In this document: one piece after another, positions 10,054-21,334 of the stretch
How positions within the stretch are numbered: the first letter of the stretch is position 1
How the letters are laid out: each line of letters opens with the position of its first letter
Assembly (NCBI GenBank): GCA_036346225.1
Contig: JARFIW010001491.1
Location: 372,001-436,000, forward strand
Source: Platerodrilus igneus
Taxonomy: Eukaryota > Arthropoda > Insecta > Coleoptera > Lycidae
Reading direction: 5' to 3'
DNA length: 64,000 bases
Translations under genes and position numbers: made by a program
Notes under the pieces: model-generated
What the model saw: the letters and a program-made list of their open reading frames with translations, nothing else
What the model was told of the DNA's origin: nothing
Databases searched by the model: none

Positions 10054-10213
10054 ATGATAGTTTGCTGTTTCGGTCACATTTAATTTTGTTCCCTAAATTA
10101 GATAAGATAGGCTACAGTTTTATGTTTAAGTTAATTTTAAGATTTATATCCAATACTTTACGAGTTCTACTTAACAAAATGTATGTGGTACTACTACTAC
10201 TACTACTGTTTGG

Positions 10214-10718
10214 AAAGTAGAAATCAAATTTTTGCCCTGTTGGGATTACCAAACGTTAAAGAACATACAATTTTAGTTATTTTTAAAATTTAGGATAGTG
10301 TTGCATTTTTTATAGACATGTGGCATATCTTTGAAAAGGTAATTTTAAGGCGCATAATATTCACTTAATATTCAAAATGGCGGCCATAAGAAAAACAAAA
10401 GTTGTGGGCGTTTCCTCGAAAACAAAAGACAGTCGAATGATTCTGTTCATGCTAAAATACTCCTTTTAGAAAAGTGTCTTAATAATGTGCAAGTCTTGTG
10501 ATGGTGCGACTTATGATTCATGTTTTATTATCAAAAAACAAAATCCGCCATTTTTAGTTTTCTTCGAATATCTCCAAAACCAGACAACTTACACCAATTT
10601 TGTAAACGGATACAAAACTGGCCTGGATTCCACCAAATCTTTCCCCATTTAACCCAATTTCTATCTCTTATAATAACTGAAATCACAATGTAGAGACTCG
10701 AAATTTGGACACACTGTA
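10214..10718. repeat. Right terminal inverted repeat of the DD41D element
   Basis: Reverse-complement partner of 8172-8677, starting at AAAGTAG (10214-10220) and ending CACTGTA before the TA duplication. Confidence 0.9.
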
Positions 10719-12379
10719 TAGGTTAGCAACGACCCGAAATAAACGCAACGAAATGATAGACTCTGTCTGGGTATGTATATTAAACATTGTTATTAAAACA
10801 ATGACAACAAAATGTATGTATGGGATGTTTGAATCAATAAGAATATTATTTGTTTAAAGAAACAAAAAATTTAATATAATGTATAAATATTAATTGCTAC
10901 ATGTTAAATTGACGGTTATTAACTGAATGAAATTTACTCTACCACAGAGTAAAAAATGCCCCGGCTAGCTTTCAGTGATGAGGGGTGCGTTCTATAAAAG
11001 CAAATGCAAATCTTTTAGAGGTATACGACTTCAACACTTTCACTTACACCTACCTAGAAAGCTTGTTGAACTCTGTTTAATATGAAGTTGTTGAGCGTCA
11101 ACCTACCTGGATTCCAGTCTCGTGTAGATGGTAGATGGTCTAACAGACGACTAGGTGATTATTTCTTTTTGCGACACAGGTTGATAGAGCCTCGTGTACA
11201 CTTTTTTCTCACGTACTAATTTAAATCAAGCATAAACAACCATAAAACTGCAAGACGTTCACTTAACTTATATTATCAAACATGAATATCCCAGTATTTA
11301 ACAAACACAACCAGTACCAATAAACTAAACCTTATATCTAATCAGCCAAGTATGCGTGTATCTAAAAAAAAAAGAAACATCTTAAATTTATTTAATTATA
11401 ATTATCTAACCAATTTGACTATTACATATAAATTTTTGCGAATACAATGGTGGTGCTGGTTTACACTAGAAATTGGTATTACATTACACTTTTAACTAGG
11501 TGTGTACATACGTATAAAATGTTAATGCTAAAAATTTTTATGTAAATGTGAAATATACTCCAATAACATGTAGCAGATGAAATACAAAAATTTGTTGATT
11601 GGGTACAGGACAAACCTAGGTGTCAGTTATCAATGTATTCAACTATCGTCGACGGAAAGTAAACATTTTACAGACTTTCGCAATGGAATGGCACTTTTAT
11701 CGAATCCGCGATTTGTTTCGCGTTTAGGAATTATTTCACTACAAAACCCGAATTCAAACCTGCCGATACGAATTATTTAATTGGTTTACCCGCCCGACGA
11801 TTGTGCTTGTCAATCGACTGAAGATAAAAGCTTGCATTAAAAGATTAAATAAATTGAATCACACCTTTAATTATGCTATGTCAGTATTCATAAGTTATTT
11901 CATTTCAGGAGCCTTACCAGAGTTTTTATGTACACACGGTATGTTCGATTTGAACTGTCTTAATGTCGAGGTCAAAGGTTTTTCGGTGTGTGAGAATATC
12001 TGTATTATCATAGTTTCTATTTAATAGTGACATCTGCTCCATTAGTTGGTCAATATACCTTAAATTTTAGACTATTTTTATGGGTTTATGTCTTTTGGTA
12101 TACTCAGGAGTACCGCTGGTAGATAAAGAGTTAATTTTATTTTTTAATTCAATTTGATTGTGAAAGGAATTGTCAACTACAATATCATTTTCATTCATCA
12201 TTACAAATTAATAAAAAACTTTCCTTTATAGTTTTTTCTTTGTGTTTTTTTACATAAATTTCTTAAGTTTATTCTCTAACGAAATGTCTTCCTTTGTATA
12301 AATATTAGACCTTTTAGTAAATAAAACTTAATTTTTGAAGAGCCTTAAGCATGTAGGTATTAACGATCAAATAAAAAAC
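10719..12379. other. Non-coding, no supported gene
   Basis: AT-rich sequence without recognisable domains. A 45-codon frame (11082-11219) lies 80 bp after TATAAAAG (10993-11000), but this is weak evidence. Other open frames here have no family resemblance. Confidence 0.5.
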
Positions 12380-12484
12380 GTGCTCATGGGTGTATGTGCG
12401 TGGGTGCGTGCGTGCTTGAAGGCGTGTGCGTGCGTGTGTGCATGTGCGCATGTGTGTTTACGTGTGTGTTGAGGGAGGGAATGT
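12380..12484. repeat. Degenerate (GT)n tract
   Basis: The plus strand consists of GTGT, GTGC and GCGT units interrupted by short purine runs for about 100 bp, ending in GAGGGAGGG. Confidence 0.85.
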
Positions 12485-15400
12485 GCAAATGTAGGTGAGA
12501 TGAAAAATATACAACGAAATCCGTTATAATTTGGCGCATAGTTAATTCTATTTCCAGCATTGTTTTCACTGTTTGCATGCTAGTAGTAGGTTTGTTCCCC
12601 TTTTAATTTTTGATCGATCCTTTGTCTAAACAACCGGTAGAATTTTATTAAATATTCAGTTACGGAGTTAAATATGTTGAATCTATCTTATTTTGATAAG
12701 CACTAAGCCTAGAGTTTTATTATTACACAGTAGGAAAATTTGCTTTGGTTATCAAAGGCTAAAATTTCTTGCTTTATGGATTCACGGATATAAATTTAGA
12801 ACGTGTGCCTTGTCAAAACATTTGCTTCAGAATAAGGGGTAAATCTGTTTAAACACCTGCATCTCTTAAATAACCCACGAACGTACGGATTAAAAATATG
12901 TTTAATTGGTTAGCATGAAATGTTGGTTTGAGATCTACTAAGGTTAAAAATGTTTGCAAGATGTGTTTGCTTTAAAGTGCGAAAATGTTAATTATCAAAG
13001 CAGTTACTTCGAAAATACTATTATCACATTAAAACGTGGTATTTCATTATCAAACATGGGTTTACGGATACAGATTGCAAACAATTGAAATTTCACACCT
13101 GCTTACACCATCTTTTCAAGGTATTATTTATCGAAATAGTAAATTTATTTAGTTTTATATAGGATGTAGGCCACTCGTAATACACTTAACTATATAATTC
13201 TGCAATATGGGTTGCAGATATGCCTAAGAGATTAAATAGACATTGTTTTGATACTATCAGGCAGGGTCTTCAAACAGCCATGTTTCGTGCAATTGTGTTG
13301 AGGTTATTCGTTTTCTTGTTTGCGCTCATATGTAGGTGGTGTTTTGAGAATACTTTCCAGGTGATTGTTTGGTCGATGGGAAATATTTTGGAAGGGAAAT
13401 ATGATACCATTGGGTGGCTTATGTCCACCTATATATACAAGTAGGTCGGCGAAACAGATGATTACTATTCAGCGTTATTCTACGCGAAAAGACTTACAAA
13501 GTCACGATGTTACTTAAGATGTTCTCTTTTAAGACGCATTGCATTGCTACGGTTTTATAAATTCAAAATTGGTCATTGTTCTGTAACCAGTAATTGAGTG
13601 AAATTATTTCACAGAAGAGTACGGTCTGTTAACAGTTGTAAGTACGCACTTTCAGATCTGCTACAATGATACTAGGGACAGGGTGGCGATGTACGATAGG
13701 GTACATACCGCAGATAAACAAATAGTCTCTTCGGAATGCAGCTACTTCTCTTTGGAACGCAAATTGATTTAAGGTAGGCATACTGTTCTTTTGTTGATGC
13801 TTTATATGAAACCTAGTTAAGTTTTTTATGGTTGATAACCACGCCAGTGCTTTAGTTTTTCTTACGCGTAGTTATGGCACGATAAATTGTTTTAAAATTA
13901 ACTATCAAATGTTACTGCAGAATGTAAGTCACAATTAAGATAAAGATAAGCTCGCGATGAAGCAATTTGGAAATTTTACTTACTTTAACTAATTCAGAAA
14001 ATGCTGACATCAACCACTTGTTTACTAATTATAAGTTAGAATAAGCTTAGCACTTGGTTATCCATAAAACTTACCTTCAGTTTAGGGTTATGCTAATACT
14101 TTTAGAAAATGCATTTAGGTAAGCAGCAGATAAACAGCTTTGTATTGCTGTGTATCTTATGCCTAATGTTCTTCTCGTATTTATTTAAGACTGGAAACAA
14201 TATGTCAGTATACTTGTACTTGTTATTTATATTTTAAGAATTCATGTGACTGGGAAATCCCTAATTGATATTTGTTTAAATTTTATGTATATTTTGAACA
14301 AATGTTGTTTTATATGCGAGTTGATATTTTCATTAACATCATGTTTTAACAGGACGTTACGTAAATGTTGGATTTGGTGTTTGAAAATATTCCTTTTGAT
14401 GTTATGTTTGTTACATAAAGCTACAATGAAACTGCATCCTGAAGTTTCCTATTTTTCTTTCTGTGTGACACAAGATAGATATCCCTCAAATCAATATATA
14501 TGTATGTTTAAATGAAATTATTAAGTCTTAAGAGTTATTGTTACATTGTATAGTTGAAGGACATAATAAAAGGCTAAATGAAAGTTCACAAACCAGACAT
14601 GAGAACGAAAACAGTTACATTGTATTTCAGACGTAATATGACACTGCAAGTGCAGGTCACAGTAGACAATAAAACAGCAATTATTAGAATTAAGATTATT
14701 AAAATGTAATACTTTGTATTGTATCAAGAAATAGCAGACATGAGATCTGTATTTCCCACAAAGTGATGTAAGAGCAGGGATAGCATAAATACCCTGAGGA
14801 ACCCAAGATGGCCAGTCAGTTTCGAGCTTCACAACTTTAGCATTATTGGTTGTTCAAGCTACTCACCGTAATTTTAATGATTAATTATTAGTAATATTTG
14901 ATTTTGAATATTTTTGGAATTAAGACGATAATGAATATAACGTCGCAGTTGTAAAAATCATCATTGCAATTATTATAAAATAAAATTTGATAGAAGTGTT
15001 TTTTGGAAGTACTTTTAAAAGAAGCTCCAAGAGGCCCAAAACCTATCTCACACCCCACTTTAAGACATTTTCAGCTAGTATGGCATTAATTCTTTGGATT
15101 CCCTTTATTTTGTAGCGGTATTCGGTGGTGACGATTTTCTTTGCTTACTTTACTTTTATTTCTTGTCTGCACGGAATACCGTAACGAATATTACAATAAC
15201 TATTCATGTAAAAATAGGAAATACAATAATATAAAAGCTAAGCAAAGTTATGTTGTTGCTGCTGCATGGTTTAGACATGCATTGCAATGACAAGATAGCC
15301 GTGAATGACTAGACGTATAGGTCCTTGCATACTTCGGATAAGTATCAAGTATACCTTTGCATTTTTGCCCCACGACGGCATAAATAGCAAGATGTTTTTA

Positions 15401-15684
15401 ATACCTGTCTTAGTACGGGTAAATTCCGTCTTTGCAATGCAGCGGCAGATGCTTCTGACTATACAGAAAAATAGAAATAAATCATACCATTTTTAGATTT
15501 CGAGTAAAAAAAAATAAGGTGACTTATTATTATTACTTTCCTGTATAGATGCGCCAGTATATTCTTCCATCGAATGTTTGATGGGTTGAAACTTATGTCT
15601 CCATGTACGTAGTGACGTATTGATTGCAGAGAAGATGCATCTGTTTTGTGATTTACAGTGTTCAAAATTCAATAAATAATGTAT
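12485..15684. other. Non-coding, no supported gene
   Basis: About 3.2 kb of AT-rich sequence. Translation gives only short, low-complexity frames. The one stretch with coding-like composition is on the minus strand at about 14740-14850 (VKLETDWPSWVPQGIYAIP), without clear splice sites. Confidence 0.5.
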
Positions 15685-16165
15685 TGTAGCGGACTACTAC
15701 TACCGCGTTTCTCTAATTTAAAACAAGTAATAACAAGGGTCTTTATTACTCACTGTTTACAAGACTAATTAACAGTATACGCCTTATTTATAGATATTTT
15801 CAGTCCAATTAACAATGAAGCACTATGACACTAATGCTATTTACAAGCACTAATATCTTCTTAAACTAAATTCTTAACCATAGGTCTATTAACAACACTA
15901 AACACTACTATTTATTTATTACACTTTGGTCTATTTATGTATTCTACAAGCTGCATGTACATTAGACACGTTCACATAATATAAATTTATGTATACTCTC
16001 GGACTTCCAAAAGCTTAACTATGTAACTTTACACGATATAATTTATATTCGACATTCTGATATAGACTAAACTCTTACATTAATAAGCGGTCTTATATAT
16101 ACCCTGAATTAAAAAGATGATTCATTCTCTAGTATAATGCTAGAAAATTCTAGGCTTCTGTAGTA
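15685..16165 (-). repeat. Possible solo LTR
   Basis: On the minus strand GGTATATATAAGACC (about 16095) is followed after about 350 bp by GTAATAAAGACC, and the stretch ends at CCGCTACA (15685-15692). That order of TATA box, poly(A) signal and CA end is LTR-like. The start cannot be located and no second copy is present. It may instead be the 3' flank of the piggyBac remnant next to it. Confidence 0.25.
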
Positions 16166-16175
16166 TATACGTTGC

Positions 16176-16747
16176 TTACGGCGCTTGTGTGTTTGACGGG
16201 TTGTCTAATAGCAGCTCGCAACAGTATGATGCTAGGGCTGCAACATCCAGAATGTTGTAAAGGAAGGTAAGAGGGCACCGTCCTATACGGCGTTTACATG
16301 CATGGGTCATGAGAATTTGATACATGACATCAATGCCGTATTTATTCTTATTGTAGTATTATGTTATTGTAGTTTCATGAACAACTATATCGCACATCTT
16401 AGGCGTTACGAATCTTGTAGATATCAGAATTGGATTTTTGCCAAATTTGGCGGCACTTTTCAACCCAAAGTTTTCACGTTCAATGTTGTGAGATCGAATT
16501 GTTGCAACTGATGGTTCACTAAATTTCCATTCGTACCATCTCTGCTTACAGCAGAAAGTGCCTCTACGATTTCTGCTTCGTCTTCACTATCACCGATTGC
16601 ACTGACTGTTTGTATTTCACTTACAGATTTTTGATTAGAATCTTCTCCAGGAGCATAGTCTTTATCATTATCGTCATCATTATAAGGAAAGGAATCCTTT
16701 TCTGATTTCGAATTGTTTTCTTTATTTAGACTTTCATCAATCAGATA
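16176..16747 (-). pseudogene. piggyBac-type transposase remnant with internal deletion
   Basis: The minus strand begins with an acidic N-terminal region (YNDDDNDKDYAPGEDS, then GDSEDEAEI). This is followed by SRDGT and, after a one-base frame change, WKFSEPSVATIRSHN. These match the layout at the start of many piggyBac-like transposases. The frame runs to a stop near 16350. It is followed directly by NKYGIDVMYQ and then RCPLTFLYNILDVAAL, which corresponds to the C-terminal piggyBac block around the last catalytic aspartate (YGxDVxDQ, then a W/P-F-N-LD pattern). Here the usual D of DQ is replaced by Y. The central catalytic domain is absent. No TTAA-flanked terminal repeats could be fixed. Confidence 0.65.
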
Positions 16748-17288
16748 TTATCACGTTCATGGGCTATAAAAGTTAAATACTGATATTAATTTCAAATCAC
16801 TTGGGTCAATTGTTCAGATAAAATAAAAATAAATCCATAACCAGTACACAAAAAATTATATAAAAACTCTAGAAACATTTTGTTTCGAAGAAAGCTGTGG
16901 CACAATCAGTACAAAATAATCTCTTAGTAAATAGTACTGTATACAAATAAATGAAAATAAAAACTAGTAAGCCAAATTATAAACAAATAATCACTTCACA
17001 AATATTACGGACCACACGCTTTGCTTTATGTATCCTATTTCAACAATCAAACATCTAAAAAAATATACTTGTAATAAAATTATACGATGCTTGCTGTACT
17101 ACAGCTATTAGGTAAACTAACAGTCAGATAAATGCGCAACCACAGTTTCATAAACAAACCCACATTTCTGTGGAGTTTACTATGTTAAAATAGTGAGGTC
17201 TGCACAGACCTTTCCACCCAAGAGGCGAGTCCACCATACATACCTACATTAATGTTTCATCAACATTTTGGATGTTTTTACATCAAAT
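16748..17288. other. Non-coding target region left of Gypsy-N
   Basis: AT-rich, no gene recognisable. Its last four bases before the element, ACAC (17289-17292), are duplicated after the element at 31328-31331. Confidence 0.5.
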
Positions 17289-17292
17289 ACAC

Positions 17293-18945
17293 TGTTACGT
17301 TTATTTTCGACGATAGGTTCAAATATGTCCTTTTTTGTAATAATTCGTTTTTCATTCACCTAGCTTCTGTTTCTATTCAAAACCTCATCCTGTATTTTTA
17401 TCTAGTTACAATAGTACGCGCAATCATAACATTTCTTTCAAATCTATTCATTCTAAATCGAAAATTTATACGATAAATTAAATAATCAATACCTTGTTTT
17501 AAGTATCCGTTAATTTGTTAAACATTCCGATGACGGATAATTGATTTCTCTTGTGTTTCCCATTTAAAGATTTGTCGAAATAATAGATCCTACTATTATT
17601 TGATAGCGTGTTTTCCAGTTTGCTAATGGCGCTTTGATAATGCGAGGCTTGCAGTTCGAACTCGCGTTATTGGAATCCACTTTTAATTTGATTCTGCAGC
17701 TTGTGTTAAAATATTTTCTACATTACTTTTCCCAGTACTTCAAAAGCGATGCACGTTTTTTTGTTCGACAAGTAGGAGGTATTTTGCGTATATTGCTCTT
17801 AGCTGGAGGCCAAATGGGTTCTTTTTTATGTAGGTCCAACTGTTCGTTGACGTAGATCAACTGCTTTTGTCTGTAGACCGCTGCCGCAATTACGATGGCA
17901 GGGCGAATGGATCCTAACTACCCTAGCGTTGCTGTACTGACCCACACTCGATGACTTGCAAGATAAGCATCCCGACGCATAGAGGTATGTGACTCATTTT
18001 CTTTTATGCACATCGAGGATTATTATTTATCAGCGGTTGATGTTGTGAAACCCGTTCACCATACATGTTTAAAAGCTAGCCTCGCTAGTGCTTCGGGTTA
18101 TAGTTCTTTAATTCTTACTACAAGTTGGACTACATTTAATGCTTTAATTTAACACACTTGCTATGGAGAAAACCTACATTTAATATTTTAACTTAATACA
18201 CTTGCTATTGAAAAAATCTAAGCATTACTTTTCAACGAACTTCGTTCGTTTATGAAATCGATTTGTCGTCCGTCTGTCTGTCCGTCTGTCCGTCCGAGGC
18301 CTTTCTAATGGTCGGACATCAATGTGTGATACATCAATCGATTCAGCTCGGTGTCCTGAGCTTAAGTTTTGATGTCAGTTGAAATCGGGCCACGGGGACG
18401 CCGTGCCCCCGCGATATTACGTCGGGAAAATTAAAATTTCAAATAGTCCAAAATTAATGTGCGATACATATTTGGACTCCCCTAACATAGCTGAGTCGAA
18501 ATATGGTACCCCCCACAAAATCTGACCACGGATACCCGACCCCCCCGGGGAATTAATTTTTATTTTATCTGAATACTTATAATTATTACAACATAATAAT
18601 TTTAATTTCTTTAAATTGTTTTAAAGTAAGTCTACATTTGGAAGTTCGTTGCGACAATGCCTTGCATTTTCAACTTTTTTCCAATGAGTTTTATTACATG
18701 CTAGCTGCGAAATGCGCACTTCGTGGGATCATTATAAAATTTGTCCTTTACAATATAACAATTTTAATACTTTTCTTTGTCCACGTGAATAAAAAAAATT
18801 TAATTTATTTTTATTGTTAATAGATAATCGTGGGCGACGTGCTTTTTTTTTGTTTTTTTGGTATGTAGGCAAATTCCCCAATTCTCCGCGGTTGGTAGTT
18901 AGTCTGGTATTTACTTTTCTTTCGGCTACGTTTAGGTACGTAGCA
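17293..18945 (+). repeat. 5' LTR of Gypsy-N
   Basis: It aligns with 23540-24508 plus 31265-31327. Shared blocks include CACCTAGCTTCTGT-like sequence near 17350 and 23610, and CTCCGCGGTTGG near 18885 and 31265. It contains an insertion at 18237-18674 that the 3' LTR lacks, and about 65 bp near 17860 also missing from the 3' copy. Confidence 0.8.
18237..18674. mobile_element. 430-bp insertion in the Gypsy-N 5' LTR (MITE-like)
   Basis: The 3' LTR runs from GCATTAC straight to CAATGAGTTTTATT (about 24290-24312), whereas the 5' LTR has about 440 extra bases there. The extra segment is flanked by TTTTCAAC on both sides (18229-18236 and 18667-18674), an 8-bp direct repeat. It contains inverted CAACGAACTTC/GAAGTTCGTTG motifs and a GTCC/GTCT microsatellite at about 18267-18300. 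No coding capacity is visible. An 8-bp target duplication would suit hAT-type or P-type mobilisation. Confidence 0.6.
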
Positions 18946-18952
18946 TAAAATC

Positions 18953-18970
18953 TGGCGCCCTGGCGTGGGA
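18953..18970 (+). promoter_or_regulatory. Gypsy-N primer binding site (tRNA-Lys-like)
   Basis: TGGCGCCC lies seven bases after the LTR end, followed by a divergent second half (TGGCGTGGGA). The TGGCGCCC core is complementary to the 3' end of tRNA-Lys, the primer used by many Gypsy elements. Confidence 0.6.
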
Positions 18971-19584
18971 CCGCGAGTTTGTTTTAGTTAATTTTTTGTG
19001 CTCCGATTTTGTTTCATGTAACTTTGACCTCGATTTTGTTTTAGTTAACGGTTACTTCAATTTGGTTTTGATTAATTTCTGCTCCGAGTTCGTTTTAGTT
19101 AATTTTTGCTCAGATTTTTTTTGTTGTTAGTGCCTAAGTTCCTACATTAACCGCATTTCTTGACCTTATGCTACATGTTTTTTTACGTTCGACCTATTTT
19201 TTATTTTTTCTTTTTCTTTCGGCTCTTTGGTGTTCCTCATATGAGGATCGGTTTTCCTTATTTCTTGTGTGGGTTCGATCTTCTTGAATTTTGATTTTCT
19301 TCTCTTCCGTGATTACTAAATATCCTTGATTAGCTCATCTCAGATTATTGGACTTGTGTTTTCGCCAATAACTGTAGACCCTTTGAAAGCTCTGGCGTCC
19401 TATTTCTGAATGTATGGACTTTATTCTTTTACGTTTAGTACTTTTTTTGAAATTTAATCCGTTTGTTAGTTCCGTATTGAATAAAACAGTTTTGTTGCGA
19501 TTCACTTGTGATATTTTATAGTGTATTCGGTTGAGGTTGGATTTCGCATTACTCTGATATACAGTGTGTATTTCTTTTGTCACA

Positions 19585-21202
19585 ATGGTTACGTGGGGGT
19601 TGGATGTAAATAGGCTGTTAAAACTGGAGCTCCAATATGAGTTATCTTCTCGAAGATTGGACTCTGAAATTAAAGCATTAGGGGTTGCGTAAAGCCGTCC
19701 GTAACGCGATTCAAGTAGAAATGAATCAGTCTTATACTCCTAACCCTTATACAATTACGTTTACAGAGAATGATGAGGCGATTAAACGCGCGTTTGCTGA
19801 GCTTGGATCGTCTTCTGACGATTTTACTGGGGATGTTACTGATAGTAAGTTTGCTCGCTTACGCTCCTTATGGGTACACATTCAGCAACGTTGTGAATTG
19901 ACGATAGCTAGCTCAGAAAAAGAAACCCTTACGAAAAATTAATTATTATTCGCTTTACAGACCATTCGTTCTGATGCTGATGCGACTGTTAGAAAATTCA
20001 AGCGTGTTACTTTTGCTGATTTTAGTCAACAACCTTCTTCCAGTCCACAAAATCCTAATGTAGCTACCGCCGTTACCAAAGAAGTTCCTTATCTTTCTTC
20101 TGATTCCGAGGAAGAATTGGATACTTCTACTACTGCTAATACTATGACCCCTGCTAAAGAATACCCGCTCGCTAAATTGAATGTCTCTTTTCAGGTGAAG
20201 GTTCTCTACCGGAATTCTTGTTTCAAATTAAGGTATTCTGTTTCGCGTAATATTTCTGCTCAGCAACTTTTTCGTTTTACTCCGGAATTACTTACCGGAA
20301 AGGCTTTACTTCTCTTCCGAGCACATCAGCGTTCCCTCAAATGTTGGAACGACGTTATTACTTTATTAAACTCAGAATTCCTACCCATGGATTTTGCTTA
20401 TAAGTCTGCTACTATTGAAGAAAATACTTTTACTTCAGATGACCGAGTTGTTAAGGTTTCTCCTACGCCTACGGATGGATCAGATACTGCCTCCGTACTT
20501 TCTACTGTTCTTCCTTCTAGTTCTACTTCTACTCGTCAGGTCGTATGCTTTAATTGCGACAAACCTGGTCTTGTTTCGACCCGTTGTACTCGTGTTAAAG
20601 TACTCCATTGCTATGGTTGTGGATATAAGAGAGTTATTCGCCACAACTGTCCACACTGTCATCCTACTCCTAATAGGTTTTCGAATAATCCTTCAACTTC
20701 TGCCCTCACCTCTAGATGCCTAATTTCTTCTGCTTCTCACTCTACGTTCTCTCCTATACCTCATTCGGGTCATCCTGCTACTACTATTAAAACCTACTCT
20801 TCTTTGGCAAATATAGCTTCGAACAAACTTTCTTCTGTTTCTAGTTCTACATCTTATTCTACTCCTCCTTCTGCTCGCACTACTTATTCACTCTCACCCC
20901 AAACTGTGCCTCCACCACCGTTACAACCCATACTTCGAATTAGTGACTTGCAGCTAGCTTCTCCAAATGTTGTTCTCGTTATCCTAAATGATTCTACCCA
21001 AGAAATTCCTGTCGTATCTGCAAGCACAAATGTCGCTGAAGTGAGGATTATTTCTAAATTAGTCAGGGAAGGTCCTGTTGAAGTTCACGAACCTGTATAT
21101 TTAATGTCTGTTGCTGTTGATGTCAAAATTTTACGTTTCTGCTTTCTTAAATTGTTCTACTCAAGAAATTTATGTCGTGCCTGCAATAACTGCCCTAGTT
21201 AA
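19585..21202 (+). pseudogene. Gypsy-N gag
   Basis: Gag forms the particle that packages element RNA. The start ATG at 19585 gives LLKLELQYELSSRRLDSEI, a typical Gypsy Gag N-terminus. One frame change near 19685 and one in-frame TAA at 19940-19942 interrupt it, after which the frame is open to 21202. The capsid-like part (about 20160-20390) is followed by a zinc-knuckle pair, CFNCDKPGLVSTRC and CYGCGYKRVIRHNC (about 20545-20660). In both the position where knuckles normally have histidine is occupied by another residue. A Ser/Thr/Pro-rich stretch leads into PPPPLQPILRIS, where a protease would normally start, but no DTG or DSG motif follows. Several missing key residues plus the stop argue against present function. 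Confidence 0.7.
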
Positions 21203-21310
21203 AGTGACGATAATTCCTAATACGGATAGAGAAGGTTCTGCGGAAATTAGTGAACCCGTAGCTATACTACCTGTTGCTGTTGTCGTCAAAGTTTTACCTG
21301 ATCCCGTTTC
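20990..21310 (+). repeat. 163-bp tandem duplication in the Gypsy-N coding region
   Basis: The block starting at CAAGAAATT (20999) recurs at 21162. Encoded parallels are STQEIPVVSAS/STQEIYVVPAI, REGPVEVHEPV/REGSAEISEPV and SVAVDVKIL/PVAVVVKVL. As 163 is not a multiple of three, the second copy is read in a different frame from the first. Confidence 0.7.
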
Positions 21311-21334
21311 TCCATCTACTAGTGTTAAGGAATC

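Larger units (their letters stand above)
8172..10718 (+). mobile_element. Complete IS630-Tc1-mariner element, DD41D group
   Basis: The element is 2547 bp long, bounded by inverted repeats that begin TACAGTGTGTCC and flanked on both sides by TA (8170-8171 and 10719-10720), the target duplication of this superfamily. The inverted repeats are unusually long (about 505 bp each) and nearly identical, which suggests recent movement or conversion between ends. The interior holds one transposase gene (8909-10053). From the order of catalytic motifs and the 41-residue spacing between the second and third aspartates it belongs to a DD41D group, the class that includes rosa-type elements. Confidence 0.9.

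Noticed and set aside
12384..12578. Minus-strand His/Thr-rich frame
   Set aside because: It is a translation of the GT-rich tract.
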